Positions 61,490 to 64,000 of a stretch of DNA of 64,000 nucleotides are shown in pieces. Made by a program: the position numbers and the translations under genes. The notes beneath the pieces were generated by a model, which saw nothing but the letters and a program-made list of their open reading frames with translations, searched no databases and was not told the DNA's origin. How positions within the stretch are numbered: the first letter of the stretch is position 1; each line of letters starts with the position of its first letter. Origin of the DNA: Vulcanococcus sp. (GTDB lineage: Bacteria; Cyanobacteriota; Cyanobacteriia; PCC-6307; Cyanobiaceae); NCBI GenBank assembly GCA_019264575.1, contig JAHUZV010000009.1:1-64000 (forward strand). Reading direction: 5' to 3'.

Positions 61490-62455
61490 TTGGTTTTGCC
61501 TCAACAGCACTCCACGCCGCTGCTGCGTCGTTTGTTTCGTCGCCTGATGCTTCCTGCGTTGCTCAGTGCGGCCCTGGCGCTGGTGGTGCTGGCCCCTCAG
61601 CCTGCTGAGGCCGCCAGCGGCGGCCGCATCGGTGGTGGCAGCTTCCGCTCGGCACCCATGCCCCGCAGCTACGGCGGCGGTGGTTACAGCGGTGGCGGCT
61701 ACCAGCGGGGCTTTGGCGGTGGCATCGGGTTTCCGTTCATCGTTCCCTTCTTCTTCGGCGGTGGTGGCCTGTTCGGCTTCCTGGTGCTGATGGCGGTGGT
61801 GGGCCTGGTGCTGAACGCCTTCCGCGGCGGCGGTGGTGGCGGCCAGGCGTTGCCGGCGGGGATGCGCGGCGGCGATCTCGACAGCTATCGGCCCGACGGC
61901 CCGGTGGCCATTGCCCAGCTGCAAGTGGGTCTCTTGGCCTCCGCCCGTGAGCTGCAGCGCGATCTGCGCAGCCTGGCCGCCAGCTCTGATACCAGCACCA
62001 GCAGTGGTTTGCAGCGTGTGCTCCAAGACAGCACCCTGGCGTTGCTGCGTCATCCCGATCTGTGGGTGTACGCCAACGCTGAGGTAGGTCAGGTGCCGTT
62101 CCAGGCGGCCGAATCCACCTTCAACCGCCTCTCGATGACCGAGCGCAGCAAGCTCGCCGGCGAGATCACCACCAATGTGAGCGGTTCCCGCGGCGTGGCT
62201 TCCGCTGCCAGCGCCGGTGATGCCGATGCCACCAGTGACTACATCGCGGTAACCCTGCTGGTGGCCAGCCGCAGCCGCATCACCCTCAAGCCGGTGAATG
62301 GCAGTGAGGATCTGCGCGAGGCGCTGCGGGTGGTGGGTTCGGTGCCTTCGGATCAGTTGCTGGCGCTTGAGGTGATCTGGCAGCCCGAGGGCGTGGGCGA
62401 AGTGTTGAGCGCCGATGAGCTGATCACCGCCTACCCCGATCTGAAGCATCTCTAA
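61490..62455 (+). CDS. DUF1517 family membrane protein
   Basis: The 321-residue product (TTG 61490) has a signal or anchor (LMLPALLSAALALVVLAPQP), a Gly-rich segment (residues 44-80, GGGGYSGGGYQRG), a second hydrophobic helix (LFGFLVLMAVVGLVLNAF), then the DUF1517 domain (IAQLQVGLLASARELQRDLR, SKLAGEITTNVSG). The family is conserved in cyanobacteria and plastids with no settled function. An alternative start is inside the signal. Confidence 0.85.
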   Translation: MVLPQQHSTPLLRRLFRRLMLPALLSAALALVVLAPQPAEAASGGRIGGGSFRSAPMPRSYGGGGYSGGGYQRGFGGGIGFPFIVPFFFGGGGLFGFLVLMAVVGLVLNAFRGGGGGGQALPAGMRGGDLDSYRPDGPVAIAQLQVGLLASARELQRDLRSLAASSDTSTSSGLQRVLQDSTLALLRHPDLWVYANAEVGQVPFQAAESTFNRLSMTERSKLAGEITTNVSGSRGVASAASAGDADATSDYIAVTLLVASRSRITLKPVNGSEDLREALRVVGSVPSDQLLALEVIWQPEGVGEVLSADELITAYPDLKHL

Positions 62456-62857
62456 GGCGCGATCTTCGCTTTTTCTGAAGATTTCGCGAATTACAGAAAC
62501 TCTTCCGCTGGATTTGTGTTGTAAGTCCAGTCGGCGGCGGCCTCGATGTTTAGGTTGATAGCCACTTCAATCCGCTTGCGTGTCCGGCTCCGTTCGCCAT
62601 TCAGAAACCCGTGCCATGAAATGGCAGGCCAATGGCGAGTTGGCCGGTAGCGATCTGCACGCCCTGCTGAGCCGTCTGCATCAGGTAGAAACCGAGGAGC
62701 GCTCCCGCGAGCTGCAGCAGTGCCTGGGCCGCCGCGCTCAAGAGGCCTGATCCTCTGCCTTGAGCGGCTCAACCCTGAAGCCGATCTTCAGGTTGGCCTC
62801 GTTGGGTTGCCGATGTAGCCGCAACGGCGCACAGTGCGGCTCATCTGAACGGTTCGG
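62456..62857. other. Poorly explained stretch between DUF1517 and the 52-residue ORF
   Basis: About 400 bp with no confident gene apart from a candidate small ORF at 62580. A stem ATCTTC/GAAGAT lies at 62462-62484, close to the DUF1517 stop, possibly a weak terminator. The minus strand has two orphan reading stretches ending at 62491 and 62738 that look protein-like but have no good start; both are treated as unresolved. Confidence 0.4.
62580..62750 (+). CDS. Candidate small hypothetical protein
   Basis: GTG 62580 opens 56 residues (MSGSVRHSETRAMKWQANGE, then LAGSDLHALLSRLHQVETEE, then a charged helix and GRRAQEA). ATG 62616 would give 44 residues. The helix-rich, charged product resembles small picocyanobacterial hypotheticals, but no family is recognised. 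The ribosome site is poor. It competes with a minus-strand frame. Confidence 0.42.
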   Translation: MSGSVRHSETRAMKWQANGELAGSDLHALLSRLHQVETEERSRELQQCLGRRAQEA

Positions 62858-63016
62858 ATGGCACCGCGCTCTCCGCACTGGGTGAACAGCCCCGTGCTGC
62901 TCGAAGCCTTGGAGCGCTACGAGCAACGCCGGCTGCCCCGCTCGATGCAGCTTTGGGTGGAGGCGATGCTCGAGCTCAAAGCTCCGGCGCGGGAGCCATT
63001 GCGCGGCCACTGCTGA
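62858..63016 (+). CDS. Small hypothetical protein, 52 residues
   Basis: ATG 62858 begins MAPRSPHWVNSPVLLEALER and continues YEQRRLPRSMQLWVEAMLEL to a TGA at 63014. Basic, helical and without membrane segments. Not recognised. It overlaps the 3' end of convergent larB by 41 bp. Its codon pattern fits the region, but the length makes this a candidate only. Confidence 0.45.
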   Translation: MAPRSPHWVNSPVLLEALERYEQRRLPRSMQLWVEAMLELKAPAREPLRGHC

Positions 63017-63707
63017 GGCCACCGGGCCCACTGTTGAGGATGCGTAGGGCGGCCATCGCGGCGCCGTAGCCGTTGTCGATGTTCACCACGCTCAAGCCTG
63101 GAGCGCAGCTGGCCAGCATCCCGTGCAGGGCCGCCTGGCCGCCGGCGCTCACCCCGTAGCCCACGCTCACTGGCACCCCAATCACCGGCTGCGGCACCAG
63201 CCCGGCCAACACCGTGGGCAGGGCCCCTTCCATTCCGGCGCAGGCGATCAGCACCTGAGCCTGCTCCAGTCGCTCCAGCTGCGCCAGCAGCCGATGCAGC
63301 CCTGCTACGCCTACATCCAGCAACGTTTCGCAGCGCACCCCATGCCAGTGCAGGGCCAGCTGCGCTTCGCTGGCCACCGGCAGATCACTGGTGCCGCCGC
63401 TGAGTACCAGCACCTCACCGAGCTCTGGCTGCGGCGGGGCGGGATTGCCGAGGCTGAGGCAGCGGGCCTCGGCATGAAACTGCAGCTGCTCGAGAAGCGC
63501 GGCACCTGAGGGGTTTGCCTCGATCAGCTCTGCCACGGCTTGCGCTTTGGCGGCATCCACGCGGGTGGCCAGCGCCAGTTCCCCCGCGCTCTGCAGCCGC
63601 AGCAGGATCGATGCGATCTGCTCGGCGGTTTTGTGCTCGCCCCAGATGGCCTCCACCATGCCGATCCGCTGGCGGCGCTGCAGGTCGAGCCGAGCGGTTT
63701 CGGTCAT
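62976..63707 (-). CDS. larB: Nickel-pincer cofactor biosynthesis protein LarB
   Basis: LarB carboxylates and hydrolyses NaAD in the first step of the nickel-pincer nucleotide cofactor of lactate racemase. The 243-residue protein has an N-terminal domain (GMVEAIWGEHKTAEQIA) and an AIR-carboxylase-like C domain (VLSGGTSDLPVASEAQL, CAGMEGALPTVLAGLVPQPV, VPVSVGYGVSAGGQAALHGM, NIDNGYGAAMAA). larC, larE and larA are not visible. The ATG overlaps the TIGR03792 stop. Confidence 0.93.
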   Translation of the reverse strand: MTETARLDLQRRQRIGMVEAIWGEHKTAEQIASILLRLQSAGELALATRVDAAKAQAVAELIEANPSGAALLEQLQFHAEARCLSLGNPAPPQPELGEVLVLSGGTSDLPVASEAQLALHWHGVRCETLLDVGVAGLHRLLAQLERLEQAQVLIACAGMEGALPTVLAGLVPQPVIGVPVSVGYGVSAGGQAALHGMLASCAPGLSVVNIDNGYGAAMAALRILNSGPGGLSSGRAMAPAPEL

Positions 63708-64000
63708 GCCGCTGGCTGCAGCTCGCCTTCAAACACCAGCGGGAACGGATTGCCTTGGCGGGTGCCGGTGGCTTGGCGGGCCAGTTGTTCGAAGCGCTCC
63801 TGCACCGCTTCCACCTCCGCCAGTGGGATCGCTTTCCACTGCTCGCGGCTGGCCCAGCGGATCAGCAGGGTGCCCTCTTCTCGCTCCGCATCCCAGAGCA
63901 AATCACGCCCGAGATAACCCTCTTGCTCAGCCAGCCAGGGTTCCCAGCTGCCCCGTTCGGCTTCCAGCCAGGCTTGGCGGGCTTCAGCCGGCACCTTCAC
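63704..64000 (-). CDS. TIGR03792 family protein (5' end outside window)
   Basis: The visible 98 residues (WLAEQEGYLGRDLLWDAERE, IRWASREQWKAIPLAEVEAV) match the TIGR03792 cyanobacterial family of small dimeric alpha-beta-barrel-like proteins. The gene reaches the right edge; a GTG lies at the very end, but the family normally has about 15 more N-terminal residues (beginning with a beta strand), so the gene is probably cut. Its stop overlaps larB. Confidence 0.8.
   Translation of the reverse strand: MKVPAEARQAWLEAERGSWEPWLAEQEGYLGRDLLWDAEREEGTLLIRWASREQWKAIPLAEVEAVQERFEQLARQATGTRQGNPFPLVFEGELQPAA

Noticed and set aside
62491..62772. 93-residue minus-strand ORF
   Set aside because: The only in-frame start lies inside an antisense shadow of the plus-strand ORF; only the last ~30 residues look real, so it is reported as an open question.

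Overview
The window is a GC-rich, gene-dense stretch of a cyanobacterial chromosome, most probably from the picocyanobacterial Synechococcus/Cyanobium group. This rests on an intact kaiBC clock locus with a kaiA tail, an NblS-type kinase, an LrtA-type ribosome factor, cyanobacterial families (DUF1517, DUF1825, DUF3122, DUF3611, TIGR03792), a ThiE with the cyanobacterial N-terminal extension, and a GRR-type RiPP locus of the kind known from picocyanobacteria. I saw no rRNA, insertion sequence, prophage, integrase or CRISPR array. Nearly all sequence is coding, many neighbours overlap by 1-4 bases, and TTG/GTG starts are common. Gene identities come from motifs read by eye; no search was run.

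Region by region. 1-2.5 kb: circadian clock kaiA (cut by the left edge), kaiB, kaiC. 2.5-5.8 kb, opposite strand: purD and the stress kinase nblS. 5.9-14 kb: a secreted hypothetical and purC, then an outer-membrane block bamA-lpxC-fabZ-lpxA-lpxB with msrA (outer-membrane protein assembly and lipid A synthesis). 14-25.9 kb: pepA, a GIY-YIG protein beside a helix-hairpin-helix protein, a LuxR-type regulator, DUF1825, tyrS, a cupin, pyrF, then a minus-strand run lrtA-deoC-recO-MFS-glycosyltransferase. 26-31.7 kb: lipB, acyl-ACP synthetase, ylqD, pdhC (pyruvate dehydrogenase E2) and queA. 31.7-38.5 kb: a Cys-containing secreted protein, sodB, FKBP isomerase, lnt, a secreted HExxH protein, an MFS carrier, and a 33-residue gene with its own terminator. 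38.5-45.2 kb: tRNA-Ala, lexA, a family-10-like glycosidase, argF, ftsH, an HMCES-type DNA-protein crosslinker and a K+ channel. 45.2-53.1 kb, all minus strand: grrP-grrA-grrM, AI-2E-type permease, small protein, GH116 glycosidase, DUF3122, ribD. 53.2-64 kb: cobL, DUF192, an OmpR-type regulator with a degenerate receiver, nadK, pheS, surE, DUF3611, ribF, thiE-thiS, DUF1517, small ORFs, and larB with a TIGR03792 gene cut by the right edge.

The most unusual system is the GRR locus at 50.7-53.1 kb: a glycine-rich precursor carrying seven Trp-X-Asn motifs plus one Phe-X-Asn, a radical SAM/SPASM maturase of the cyclophane-forming kind, and a solute-binding-like protein. The precursor begins with a Sec-type signal, so a cyclophane-bearing secreted peptide is the natural prediction. 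Other points worth attention are two regulators whose receiver domains lack the phosphorylation residues, a secreted HExxH protein, two tiny genes (33 and 38 residues), and three convergent gene pairs whose stop codons share the same CTAG.
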